Positions 37,552 to 49,095 of a stretch of 64,000 nucleotides of DNA are shown here, piece after piece (position 1 is the first letter of the stretch; the number at the start of each line of letters is the position of its first letter). A program made the position numbers and the translations under genes. The DNA comes from Bolinopsis microptera (lineage: Eukaryota > Ctenophora > Tentaculata > Lobata > Bolinopsidae), in contig NC_087079.1 in the NCBI RefSeq assembly GCF_026151205.1, positions 2,265,730 through 2,329,729 on the forward strand. The letters are read 5' to 3'. Under the pieces are notes generated by a model. It ran no database searches, was not told where the DNA came from, and saw only the letters and a program-made list of their open reading frames with translations.

Positions 37552-38056
37552 ATGTCTAGAAGTGAATCTCAAACATCGTCCGTCTGGTTGTTCTACTCAG
37601 AAGAAAATGGGACCCCTTATGCAACCTGCAAGAAGTGCTCGATGAAGATAAACATCATTCGACATTTTCACCATTGGAAACCCCCCAGGTGAGAGGAAGC
37701 TACGGGAACTGGCAGCAGAGGTGGAACTAAACCGGACAGCAAGAAGCCTAGGCGAGGTCAGCATCTCACAGCCCTCCACTTCCAGTGACTGGGATCAATG
37801 TATGGGCCTCACCGATTATCCCGAAATCACTGTAGACTCCTCTCACTCTTCAGATGCTGAAGTAACCGCCTTCTTGGCGGAGAAGAACATCAACAGGGAG
37901 TCGTCCCCATACACCTGGCGGAAAGCTCATGAAGAGCATTACCCTTTAGTGGCCGCTGTGGCCAGGAAATATCTTTCTGCTCCTATGGGATCTATCGCTA
38001 GCGAGAGAGAGAGTTCAAAATTGCTAAACGTGTCACACAGGGTGGATACAATTTGA
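37552..38056 (+). pseudogene. hAT transposase, internally deleted (BED finger and C-terminus)
   Basis: The ATG at 37552 opens 46 codons with a BED-type zinc-finger start: 'SSVWLFYSEENGTPYATC', then 'KKC', and histidines in 'IRHFHHWK'. It ends at a TGA at 37690. A second frame, 37721-38056, holds the end of the transposase: 'TWRKAHEEHYPLVAAVARKY' and 'GSIASERESSKLLNVSHR', the hAT dimerisation motif. The catalytic core between them is absent, so this is a deletion derivative and cannot make active transposase. It could still be mobilised if its ends survive, but I could not identify the terminal inverted repeats. Confidence 0.8.
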
Positions 38057-38239
38057 AACCAGGAAATGTACAGAAACTTCTATTTCTTAAGTATAATCTG
38101 AGAATGTTGAATTACAGCGTATAAATCATATGTTTCTATAATTTATACTACTTAAAGAATTCTATCGTAATTAAAAACTGCCGTATACTTCTATCATGAA
38201 TCATGATTATGCTGTACATTCTCATTTCTCAGATTATAC

Positions 38240-38380
38240 AGTGGATATGTTTAGAACTAGTTTAGAGACATACTCATTCAATTTGTCACAATATGATTTG
38301 AAGAAGACCTTTTCTCAGGACATGAAGCCATTTAAATGGCCATTTAATGGCCGATGTTTATTTCTGACGCAAATGAAAAG
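38240..38380 (+). repeat. Flanking direct repeat, right copy
   Basis: Nearly identical to 37421-37548 except for an internal duplication around 'ccatttaaatggccattt'. See the left copy for the protein resemblance. Confidence 0.7.
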
Positions 38381-39852
38381 CCACTCCATTTTTGCAGATT
38401 TAGCTTATTAAACTTATAACAATACACATAGGCCTGTTTTCGGCATTTGCTGAACTGATGTTTAAGTCCAGTTTTGAGGGATAACCAAATTACATAAATC
38501 GTATCGTATGATGCAAAATATACGGCCGTAAATGAAAGTGTACGAACTTAATAAAGTAATATTAATAATTGTAAGCACAATAAATATGCGTCACTTAATG
38601 TTTGCACACTTAATTTGGGCGATTTTGACGAAAATCACACAATTAAGTGTCGCACAAATTTCATGTAACAAAGTTGTTTGAAGGGCCCCAAGCATCACAA
38701 ATGGTGCTGTAAGTGTAGGTATACTTTTGCGGCTTATTTATAAACTTGAGTTTTTATGGCACATTTCCAGACTGTTGCTGAGCAACACCCTTGGTGAATG
38801 TAATCAATCCAACAGTTCATCGGAAGTGGAACTGGAACAAGGAATAACGATAGCTGAGACGGTTCTAGGAGCATAAATAATAAATTGAAATATATCCACA
38901 GTCAACCCTCCTAATTAACAAAACTGTTGTGGCCACCAGCACTGCTGACGATTCTGCAGGGTTATTGCTATGATCTAGTAATGTCTGCTATGAAATCAGA
39001 ATTCCGGCCCTACGTTAACAAATACATATTATTACACGTTCTGAAAACTCACGGACTCATCTTAAATAGATTCTCTTCTTTATCGTATCTTCAAATATTA
39101 ATATAATATATATTATATAAATATTATATATATTACATAATCAATAATTTTGTATCGAAGTATAGCACAAAGACAGACAGCAACGTCAATAACCAAACCT
39201 CAGACGTTCTTTAGTTGAGTTCAATATTGCCAATATCGAACTTAACCAATATTATTGGTAATGGACCGGTGTCGTAACCAGAATTGCGCAACTTGTGCGA
39301 TAGTTCGAGAGCGTGGAACGAATGATGTACATCGCAAAAGCTCGAGGGTGCACCACCAGACATATTCTAGAACGTCGGATGAGTGTCAGATTAGGTAGCT
39401 CGGCCTGCTGTATTACAGATAAAAATCTAGGAGGGCTAGGAGGAGGATAAACGTTTATTAGTAAGATATCCCTTCAGCAACTTCAGTACAAGATGGTAGT
39501 GAAACAGGAACTGAGTGTTGGTTGTTTAACTAGGCTACTAAATGGTTGCTCTGGTTACCAAGTTACGACGCCTTATTACTTGTCATAATTACTGATTGTC
39601 ATGGTTACTGATTATAACGTACTTGACTATAGTCAGAATCTGATATAGGCCATAGCTAAAATTTTATATTGTTGGATATTTTTTGGTTGAGGGACATACT
39701 CATTTAATTTGTCACAATATCATTTGGAGAAGCTCTTTTCTCAGGCCTCTTGAAAGGCCATAATTTCTGAGACAAATTATAAAACACACCCGTTTTCTAT
39801 ATTTAACTTATCACTTATGAAAATTTGTTGACACAAACTGCAACCCCTTTTG
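38381..39852. other. Gene-free AT-rich stretch
   Basis: Contains AT-rich palindromic sequence near 39100-39135 and the decayed third copy of the flanking repeat at 39672-39746. No gene recognised. Confidence 0.35.
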
Positions 39853-39950
39853 ATCGCCGCGAAGCGCGCGGCGGCCAGGCGGCCGCAAAAGCAAAGGAGA
39901 GACCCCTCTCTAACCGGCCGGAGTGCACGCTTCGCGTGCACGAGAGAGGT
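39853..39950. other. GC-rich island of strong hairpins
   Basis: About 100 bp of high GC content stand in AT-rich DNA. Three hairpins can be read. The first is 'gccgcg'/'cgcggc' near 39856. The second is 'gcggcc'/'ggccgc' with an AGGC loop. The third is a nested pair in which 'cctctct' (39905-39911) closes with 'agagagg' (39943-39949) around 'gtgcacgc-ttc-gcgtgcac' (39923-39941). It could be a structured RNA, part of a mobile element, or foreign DNA. Confidence 0.5.
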
Positions 39951-40770
39951 TTACAACATGTAGCAAAACTTGGAATAATACAGATCAGCCTGTACTCTGT
40001 ATTTACTTTTTAAAAAGAGCATGTTTAAGTTTGAATTAAAAACAAAGACATGAACTTGAAGCCAGGCTTAAAGGATTTTCCAGTGAACTGCGAAGGGTGG
40101 ACAGTAATTATATTTTAGTTACAAATCGAATACAAATTAGAATAGTTTGATAGTTGGTGACGAAGTGAGAGTCTCCACTCAGTGTTTCAAAACAATTAGC
40201 TGTCGACGTTTCGGCATAAGAGCGAAGAAAGAATGAGTGCCGAAACATCGATTATTTTCATTTCGTTTCACTTTATCTGTCGAGAGCAGTGATACTCCCT
40301 ACTAAAACTAAAAGTAAACACTTAAATGTTAAAAACTCATGCGAAACCTAACAAAATCTATGAAATTAAACTAAAACGTTATATTAAGTTACAACTTATA
40401 AGTGCCCAAAGTAGAGAGAGTTTATAATATCCCACGACACGGGTTCTCATGACCATCGTAACCATAGTTACAGGGGTAGAGACGCACAGATCGTCAGAAA
40501 ATCATTAAATCCTGTCATAAATGAAGGCTAAATGATTTGAACCAGAATTAATAATTCTTGCAGGAAACTCAGATATTGTACTGGGTTGGTATCATATTAA
40601 TGGGGCATTAATAATGGGGTTTGTAACCGCATGCACTGAAGTTCTTCGGTACAAGCCACTCGAACTACTAAGGAAAGTTCAACTTGATTATTAATAATTT
40701 GAATCCGTATTTCCTGTCATTTACTAAAGGGTGGTGTTTCAAATATTCTGGAAAATCATATAACTTTATA
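39951..40770. other. Gene-free stretch with inverted 'gccgaaac' motif
   Basis: At 40205-40250 'gacgtttcggc' and 'gccgaaacatc' form an inverted pair of the kind often found near Penelope-like ends. Nothing else recognised. Confidence 0.35.
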
Positions 40771-41087
40771 CAGTTGAACCTCTCTATTATACCAGGCTTC
40801 CCAGGAGAAACGAAATGTGCACGGTTTAGAAGAAAATACCGGTATAGAGAGGTTGATTCCCGGTATTGGGGTCTTCAAGCGTCTCATGTACCCAATCAGG
40901 GCCTTGCAATTTACATGCACGTATTATAATTGTGTCGTATAGCGATGGATAATGGAATACAGGTCGATATGTACTTACATTACCACAAAATACGATGTGA
41001 CCACTGAAAATTACATTACTTTGATATTTTCGCGAAATATCAAAACACGAGATAGTAGAGATACCCGGTATAGAGAGGTTTGACTTT
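40771..41087. mobile_element. Probable pogo/Tigger-like MITE
   Basis: The left end 'cagttgaacctctctattat' is preceded by TA. The right end is 'tatagagaggtttgacttta'. The inverted cores 'aacctctctata' match, and an internal inverse copy lies at 40840-40855. The start resembles pogo-group termini. No transposase is present. Confidence 0.5.
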
Positions 41088-41111
41088 AGTATGACTAGCA
41101 GAAACCCGTAT

Positions 41112-41370
41112 AACCCTAAAATGGTGTCAAGACTCAAGAGACTAAAATAATTGTTACCTATTTAATTCACGTTTTTGACACCACTTGGGGGTCCAAATTT
41201 TGGGCTCTAAAATCCTATTTCTGGGCCAATTTTTAATTTTTTCATGCTAATTTGGAGGCCATTAAAGCATTTGATCCAGTCAAAAACGTTTCAATTGTAT
41301 ATCTTTTACGGTTTTTGCGGAAAGTCGCGTTAAAGTTGATGCCGTGGTGTCAGTAAAATGGTACGGAACC
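41112..41370. repeat. Dispersed repeat, inverse copy of 26027-26275
   Basis: It starts 'ggtgtcaagactcaagagac' and ends near 'ggtgtcagtaaaatggta'. It is the reverse complement of the copy in receptor intron 2, with moderate divergence. Confidence 0.7.
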
Positions 41371-43911
41371 CTCCATATATATCGTCTCGCTTTATATATA
41401 GTAAGATGTGGATGGTTTTGATGTTGGTATACAAATTTATACCTGCAGAGAACCATTTAAACTAATCACAAAAGGAAGAATATCTAAGTAAAGATATCGT
41501 TAAATATCTAAAAACTAGCTCACAAAAGATCAGACAGGAGATTGAGCTGGGTGAGACTAAGTACTCTAACATATTAAACATATTAAACATATTCCCAGCC
41601 ATATAGGAGCGTCCGCTATGGCCTATGCTGCTATAGTCACTGCACGTGCTCTATCGGCTACAACCTCTCGCTGTAAAGCTATAAGTATAGTTCGTCACTC
41701 TAGAAATTAAGGGAAAGTAAGGATCTGGCCACTGACATCTGCAGTTCGCGACGACTACCACCAGAGCTCTGATAGCTCACCATCTTGGTAAATATATAAA
41801 CATTAAACCGCCCTGAAATCCTACTCCTACCCAGTACAGTTTTCAAACCACGATGATTTCGAAGAACCATCATATGGTTATAACTTATAGCTAATCTTAA
41901 TCATTTTGCCGAGAAGACGAACCAGTCACCTATCAATAATAATATAAAACCCATCAGTTGGATGGGAATAGATATGACAATTGCTTTAGAATTGCTTTCG
42001 AAGAACCATCTTATGTTTATTACTTATTATATAGTTATTGGAGGATGATGGCTGTTCAAATTCCCAGCCATCATTACTCAATCATTACTTAACATTACTC
42101 AACAGCATTACTCAACAGCATTACTCAACCTTTAGCAATTTGTGAGCGATCCAATCGGACAGGCGAGCAATCAAAACCATGGTTACGATGTGGATCAGTC
42201 AATTATCAATATACCATTTATCAGAATGATGGGAATAGATATGACAATTGCTTTCGACAAGAGAAGCACCATCTTACCATGACGTTACGGTTATTAAAGG
42301 ATGATGGCTGTTTTAATGACGACCTAAGAATGGCTGGGTTGTTACTTGCAAGAACGACAGCTGTAGTACGAGTAAATCATGAAACTTCGACGGCTTTCAT
42401 CAGCACATAAGGTGCTTTTCAAGGAGTAAAGAATAAAGTTTTAGACGATGAATCTTCAGGCTCTAATATAAGACTGAAACAATATGCCAGCCATCTATTG
42501 ATATAGCGCCCCTCAGTAAAATTCATGATATCTGCTCGTATTTTAATCGTTCTATTTTAATTCTATTACAAGAAGATCGAAAAAAGTTATAATGTGCAGT
42601 TTATCGATAACTGAGCCTTTGGGATCGAATATAAACTGATAGCGGAATACGCCTATTGAGAGAACCAAATTTGAATCAACTTCACCGCTCCATAATTTTT
42701 GGTCAAAACAAAATAATATTTAGAAACGGAGTACGGACTTCTATCGCTGGATATTTCCGTCACAGCACATTCTTTAGACTTTTAGAGAACTTCTTTACTA
42801 AACTCTTATTTTCAAAAATGATTATACGAGTTTTAATCTCATCAAGACACTTAACTGCCGGGACCGAGAGGAAGTTTCTCACTTTTTTTCTTGGCTTAAT
42901 AATAAGGGGCGAGGACTACTTATATTAATCAACAAGGTTTCTATCTCAATGGAAGTTTTCATCAACAAAGCTTGTTAATTTATCTTTTGTGACATCGTCT
43001 TACATCATGTAGTTATGAACATCAATGTTCGAGGACACAAGTGAAGGCCATTATCTCTTCACTTTCCTAATTTCCTAATTTCCTCTCCACTTAACCCAGT
43101 CAAGTTTATTTGAAAATTTGTATGGAGTAGCTCAAAAGGTGGAGAGAGTTTGTATGGTTCGTAAGGTTTGTAAGGTTTGTAAGGAGATTTGCTGAAAAAT
43201 CCAATGATTTGTGTGTCCTTGTAAAGATTAGTCAGGGAAGGACCTTTCTAGCTATACAATAGCTTTAAAATACCCCCTTAAAAAGTTATATAAACAGGAT
43301 ATGCACCTCACAATTCAATCAACAATAATAGTGGGAACAGATTATTCACACTAACAAGTCATATCGAGTTAATTCAACACCATTTTATCACTTACATGAT
43401 GGAAACTTATCTTCAGGCTATACTAGATACGATCGTAAACTAACGCAAAGTGGGCATTTGTGGCACCAACTAGGCATCTTGGCACCAAGTGGAAGATAAC
43501 ACCTCTAGTAAGCCAATAATTTGAATAATACACGGCATACCAAAAGTATGCACAACACTTCCTTCATCATGTCAGAATGTAGCAGGGCAATATAATCTAT
43601 TACTATTTACAGGCATCCTTGGCCCATGTTGTGACAAATTGCATGCGGTGGCCGTGGCAAAACTACTACTAGTCCTATTATTTGTTTGCAATCCCATTAG
43701 CCTGATTACCAGTTGACCGGCTGGGCCTCAAAATTATTCATTTCTGAGCAGAGTTTCCTTCCCAGCTCTGTCATATTATGTTGACGTGAAATAATAATAT
43801 TACAGCATATTTTCTGTTGTTGTTCAAGGAGGCCGGGGCTGTCTTGTTTCGTGTCCCCTTGACAACATAATACCGATGGTTTCAGGTTTGACAACAAATA
43901 AAAACCAATTA
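41371..43911. other. Gene-free stretch with loose duplications
   Basis: The word pair 'gaagaaccatcttatg' and 'ggatgatggctgtt' recurs three times between 41867 and 42315, an irregular local duplication. Short tandem 'cattactcaacag' copies lie at 42085-42125. No gene recognised. Confidence 0.4.
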
Positions 43912-45079
43912 TTTGAAAATACGATCTGTTAGTCTGACACTATATTTAGAATTATGGAATCATTTTGACAGACAGAACCCTGTCACCTACAACTTATTTT
44001 TATTCAGGAAGTGGTAACATTAAGGGGACCTCAAAAAATTATAAAAAATCGAGGTCCAAGATTTTCAAAATTGAATAAAATTTTTTTAAGGCCTATCTCA
44101 AAATTTTGCAAGAGCGATCTCTTCTAAATGGTCCCTAGAACATATCCTGAAAGTTTCAGGGTGATTGCTCAAAAAATGTAGGAGAAGATAGATTTTTAGA
44201 CTCGATTTTCAGAACTTGCGATTGAAAATCGCTCGCGCAATACAATTAACACAAGCGCTGACCTAGTTATTCAGGCGGCGGAATTCGTAAATCGTGGCCA
44301 AGGACAATCGCAGCTGTAGATATTACTAGTCCTACATCAGAAACAATACTAAAAGGTCAATCGAGGGAAATTGTGACTGAGACTCCCCGGGCCCCCTTAA
44401 ATGAGCCTGTTTATTCAGAAGTGGTACAGTAATCGGGCCTTTAAAACGTATTGCCTTATCCTACAACCAAAACATAAGTATTATGACTAAACCTCCATAG
44501 GGACTAAGACAGACCCCGGGTAAACATCCCCTAGTCAATGTGGAGCTTTTCTCTCACCAAATAACGAGTTTAAACTGTTAGTGCTTAAATCAAATCAATA
44601 TCATTCATGACACTGCTATTGACTAACTGGCAGGTAGGAGATATAGTAGTCATATGTGTTTATTTTTCGGCTGCTTCTAATCGATCAGACAATTTGGAGA
44701 TGATGACCACGTTCAAATCAATTTTATTCTATGACATCTGTTTAATAAGATGTAAATTTAGGATGGCAATATAAAAGCATCCGGCCAACTCTAAACTCTT
44801 GGAAGTTCAACTTTCCTATCGGATGCTCGACTCAAAGTAATCTTGCAATAAACTAATAGACTAATCTTAACCACGTTCAAATCAATCTCATTCTATGACA
44901 TCTATTTAATAAGACGAATTGATAAAGCTTTCGCTGACGTTAAGGAAAGTAGAGATTGTCCAGCAAGGGTGTTAATTAGCCGCAATCCTCCCAAGATAAA
45001 ATACGTTAGGATCTTTAAATTTTTTGGATATCATTGAGCATAAGCAGTGATACAACGTATCTCGGGATGATCCGCAGAG

Positions 45080-45125
45080 TCTCGACTAGTTTCGGCTTAC
45101 CGCCATCAACAGGATCGATGAATCA
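45080..45125 (-). ncRNA. Hammerhead-like motif, left arm
   Basis: The minus strand reads CTGTTGA, a short GGC/GCC stem, GAAAC, then TAGTC. The hammerhead core is CUGAUGA-stem-GAAA-UH, so one core base (A6) differs and one U is inserted. Self-cleavage is doubtful. Confidence 0.35.
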
Positions 45126-45421
45126 TCTAGCGGGAAATTTGAAATCAATTATCAATAAACAACATTCCGAAAGTATAAAAGTAAAATTCAAAAGAAAAAG
45201 TCAGTAGGAAAATGTACGAAGTAGGTAATGTAAATAAGGTAACTACTGTGAAAGCATGGAGTGGGCCAAAACAACTACAAAACGTGCAGAGTAAGACTGA
45301 ACTGAGATAGGAAGTTAAAAGGAGGAAACACGTTCGCAAGCAAAAAGTACACTTTACTGCTAATAACCTAAGAGAGAGAGTGTGTGTAAGTGTAAAGGGT
45401 AAAAATAGCCAAACATCGGAC

Positions 45422-46237
45422 CTAATTCCCGGTAACTTTGCTCCTATTTAACCCAATAATCCTCGCTTTAAATTTCTCGATATAAATATCTTCAAACATG
45501 TTAAGTTCCTCTCTACTACATTGTTTAATAATACCCAAATTAAAATTGCTTAATTTCTCAGAAAGTTTGTCTTGGTGCATTTCAGATATGTGCATGGAAA
45601 GGGCCGATTTAGTGTAACAACCTGGTTTAAAAGCTGCCCTGTGGCTGTTCATTCGTGTGCTTAAAGTCAACCAGGTTTGGCCGAAATAAAAGCCACTATC
45701 GCACAGTTTACATTGGGCTACATAAATCACGTTTTCATTACTACAGTTAAGCCGCATGTCAATTCTGATAATCTGTTTGTTAACTGTCAAAGTACCATTT
45801 GCTGTTCCACTAGTTAGCTTGCATGTAAGACAGCGAGGTCTATTGCAAGCTTGTGATGTTATGTTCGCCGTATTGATGGAGTTGGGTGCTGAGTCAGCAG
45901 GTGTTGTCGCAAATCTCCGCCTCTTGAACATTTCATCTGCGATGTTGTTGTCCCTTCTGTGAGCTATTGTTATGGATACCTGCTTACCAATGATATGCTC
46001 AATAGTTTGTTTCTTATCTTCAAGGAAGCTCCTGATTTCGTTGAGTTCCTTGCAGTACTGTGTTGAGAGGATCAAGTTGCAGTGTTCACTATTTGGCATA
46101 GACTCATTGGTATTCTCCCTCGGTGTAAGGCGTTGATCCCGGTTAACCAGACTAGCTTTGGTTAATGCTGCCTTAAGTTCTGCATCCCTGTATCCGCTTT
46201 TCTTGAAGTCTCCCATAATGTCTTGTGCTGCTTCCAT
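45422..46237 (-). CDS. Penelope-like GIY-YIG endonuclease ORF, left arm
   Basis: This 271-residue ORF runs from ATG to TAG or equivalent stop. Residues 1-50 ('FKKSGYRDAELKAALTKA') resemble the end of the Penelope RT thumb. Next come the linker 'TIEHIIGKQVSITIAHRRDN' and the cysteine motif 'CNRPRCLTC' (about residue 132). The GIY-YIG core follows as 'NVIYVAQCKLC' and 'SGFYFGQTWLTLSTRMNSHR', with R and H placed as in the family and a glutamate in 'ELNMFEDIYIEKF'. The G-x-Y/F-x-G part is intact. No RT catalytic domain is present. Its start lies in the spacer, so it is 40-50 residues longer than the right-arm copy. Confidence 0.8.
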   Translation of the reverse strand: MEAAQDIMGDFKKSGYRDAELKAALTKASLVNRDQRLTPRENTNESMPNSEHCNLILSTQYCKELNEIRSFLEDKKQTIEHIIGKQVSITIAHRRDNNIADEMFKRRRFATTPADSAPNSINTANITSQACNRPRCLTCKLTSGTANGTLTVNKQIIRIDMRLNCSNENVIYVAQCKLCDSGFYFGQTWLTLSTRMNSHRAAFKPGCYTKSALSMHISEMHQDKLSEKLSNFNLGIIKQCSREELNMFEDIYIEKFKARIIGLNRSKVTGN

Positions 46238-46379
46238 AAAAGTGTCCTCATCTGAGCATATGGTTTTTGTTCTTAGAAGTTGTGAGTAAGGAACGCTTTT
46301 GAAGACATGAGGAGGATGGTGACTGTTCCCGGTTAACCGGGATCAACGCCTTACACCGAGGGAGAATACCAATGAGTCT

Positions 46380-47057
46380 ATGCCAAATAGTGAACACTGC
46401 AACTTGATCCTCTCAACACAGTACTGCAAGGAACTCAACGAAATCAGGAGCTTCCTTGAAGATAAGAAACAAACTATTGAGCATATCATTGGTAAGCAGG
46501 TATCCATAACAATAGCTCACAGAAGGGACAACAACATCGCAGATGAAATGTTCAAGAGGCGGAGATTTGCGACAACACCTGCTGACTCAGCACCCAACTC
46601 CATCAATACGGCGGACATAACATCACAAGCTTGCAATAGACCTCGCTGTCTTACATGCAAGCTAACTAGTGGAACAGCAAATGGTACTTTGACAGTTAAC
46701 AAACAGATTATCAGAATTGACATGCGGCTTAACTGTAGTAATGAAAACGTGATTTATGTAGCCCAATGTAAACTGTGCGATAGTGGCTTTTATTTCGGCC
46801 AAACCTGGTTGACTTTAAGCACACGAATGAACAGCCACAGGGCAGCTTTTAAACCAGGTTGTTACACTAAATCGGCCCTTTCCATGCACATATCTGAAAT
46901 GCACCAAGACAAACTTTCTGAGAAATTAAGCAATTTTAATTTGGGTATTATTAAACAATGTAGTAGAGAGGAACTTAACATGTTTGAAGATATTTATATC
47001 GAGAAATTTAAAGCGAGGATTATTGGGTTAAATAAGAGCAAAGTTACCGGGAATTAG
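46380..47057 (+). CDS. Penelope-like GIY-YIG endonuclease ORF, right arm
   Basis: This 225-residue ORF is nearly identical to the matching part of the left-arm ORF. I see only N/D and R/K changes ('NTADITSQ', 'GLNKSKVTGN'). The cysteine cluster and GIY-YIG motif are complete. The arm homology starts about 50 bp upstream, at 'ggttaacc', so the first 46 residues of the left copy have no counterpart. Both ORFs are open, so either the duplication is recent or gene conversion keeps the arms alike. Confidence 0.8.
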   Translation: MPNSEHCNLILSTQYCKELNEIRSFLEDKKQTIEHIIGKQVSITIAHRRDNNIADEMFKRRRFATTPADSAPNSINTADITSQACNRPRCLTCKLTSGTANGTLTVNKQIIRIDMRLNCSNENVIYVAQCKLCDSGFYFGQTWLTLSTRMNSHRAAFKPGCYTKSALSMHISEMHQDKLSEKLSNFNLGIIKQCSREELNMFEDIYIEKFKARIIGLNKSKVTGN

Positions 47058-47349
47058 GTCCGATGTTTGGCTATTTTTACCCTTTACACTTACACACACT
47101 CTCTCTTAGGTTATTAGCAGTAAAGTGTACTTTTTGCTTGCGAACGTGTTTCCTCCTTTTAACTTCCTATCTCAGTTCAGTCTTACTCTGCACGTTTTGT
47201 AGTTGTTTTGGCCCACTCCATGCTTTCACAGTAGTTACCTTATTTACATTACCTACTTCGTACATTTTCCTACTGACTTTTTCTTTTGAATTTTACTTTT
47301 ATACTTTCGGAATGTTGTTTATTGATAATTGATTTCAAATTTCCCGCTA

Positions 47350-47395
47350 GATGATTCATCGATCCTGTTGATGGCGGTAAGCCGAAACTAGTCGA
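47350..47395 (+). ncRNA. Hammerhead-like motif, right arm
   Basis: CTGTTGA at 47365, GGC/GCC stem, GAAAC at 47384, then TAGTC. It is identical to the left-arm motif. The flanks 'gatgat' and 'atcatc' could pair as a distal stem I. Confidence 0.35.
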
Positions 47396-48802
47396 GACTC
47401 TGCGGATCATCCCGAGATACGTTGTATCACTGCTTATGCTCAATGATATCCAAAAAATTTAAGATCCTAACGTATTTTATCTTGGGAGGATTGCGGCTAA
47501 TTAACACCCTTGCTGGACAATCTCTACTTTCCTTAACGTCAGCGAAAGCTTTATCAATTCGTCTTATTAAATAGATGTCATAGAATGAGATTGATTTGAA
47601 CGTGGTTAAGATTAGTCTATTAGTTTATTGCAAGATTACTTTGAGTCGAGCATCCGATAGGAAAGTTGAACTTCCAAGAGTTTAGAGTTGGCCGGATGCT
47701 TTTATATTGCCATCCTAAATTTACATCTTATTAAACAGATGTCATAGAATGAAATTGATTTGAACGTGGTCAAGATTAGTTTATTGCAAGATTAATTTGA
47801 GTCCAGCACCCGATAGGAAAGTTAAACTTCCAAGAGTTGGCCGGATGCTTTTATATTGCCATCCTAAATTTACATCTTATTAAACAGATGTCATAGAATA
47901 AAATTGATTTGAACGTGGTCTTCATCTCCAAACTTGTCTGATTCGATTAAAAGCAGCTAAAACTAAACACATATGACTACTATATCTACTACCCTCGCCA
48001 GTTAGTCAACTAGACGTTCGTCATAAGATGATTTGATTTGATTTAAAGCAATAACTGTTTAAAACCACGGGTATTTGGGTGAGAGGAAAAGGCTTCCCAG
48101 TTTATTAGGGGGATGTTTACCCGGGGAGTCTACTGGTCTCTATTTCCCTCATGGTGGTCCTTATGTCAGTAATACCTTATGTTTTCGGTTGTAGGACGTA
48201 GGTATTAGAGTAAAACTGCGATTACTACAGGCCACTATTTAATGTTACCACTTCCTGAATAAACAGGCCACGATTTAATTGTATTGCGCGAGCGATTTTC
48301 AATCGCAAGTTCTGAAAATCGAGTCTAAAAATCTATCTTCTCCTACATTTTTTGAGCAATCACCCTGAAACTTTCAGGTTATGTTCTAGGGACCATTTAG
48401 AAGAGATCGCTCTTGCAAAATTTTGAGATAGGCCTTAAAAAAATTTTATTCAATTTTGAAAATCTTGGACCTCGATTTTTTATAATTTTTTGAGGTCCCC
48501 TTAATGTTACCACTTCCTGAATAAAGATAAGTTGTAGGTGACAGGGTTCTGTCTGTCAAAATGATTCCATAATTCTAAATATAGCGTCAGACTAACAGAT
48601 CGTATTTTCAAAATATATATATATATAATAAGTATCCAAAAAATTTAATAAGACGTAAATTTAGATGACAATAAAAGATCAGTCCAAGATCTCTTGCAAG
48701 AGTTGTCCGGATTACGCAACTGCGTAACCGTCTAAAAGAATGAATCGTGCTACTACATTATATCAACGAATGTAAGGCAATAAATTTAATAAAATGTTAA
48801 AG

Positions 48803-49095
48803 CGAAGAAGAAGGAATTGTAGAAAAAGAGAAGGAATTGTAGAAAAAGAGAAGGAATTGTAGAAAAAGAGAAGGAATTGTAGAAAAGGAGAAGGAATTGT
48901 AGAAAAGGAGAAGGAATTGTAGAAAAGGAGAAGGAATTGTAGAAAAAGAGAAGGAATTGTAGATAAAGAGAAGGAATTGTAGAAAAAGAGAAGGAATTGT
49001 AGAAAAAGAGAAGGAATTTTAGAAAAGGAGAAGGAATTGTAGAAAAGGAGAAGGAATTGTAGAAAAAGAGAAGGAATTGTAGAAGAGAAGGAATT
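48803..49095. repeat. 20-bp minisatellite
   Basis: About 14 copies of 'aaggaattgtagaaaaagag', some with 'aaagg' in place of 'aaaag'. The minus-strand open frame over it is an artefact of the repeat. Confidence 0.95.

Larger units (their letters stand above)
43912..48611. mobile_element. 4.7-kb palindrome of two Penelope-like arms
   Basis: The left arm 43912-46148 and right arm 46331-48611 are inverted copies around a 182-bp spacer. Identity is highest across the ORFs and their 3' flanks, lower between about 44230 and 45000, and high again at the outer ends ('gaggtccccttaatgttacc'). The right arm has one extra copy of a tandem block containing 'gtcatagaatgaaattgatt'. Both arms carry a GIY-YIG ORF running outward from the centre. 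Confidence 0.85.

Noticed and set aside
40199-40255. Second hammerhead candidate around 'gccgaaacatcg'
   Set aside because: No CTGATGA-like core at the right distance on either strand; only the GAAAC part is present.
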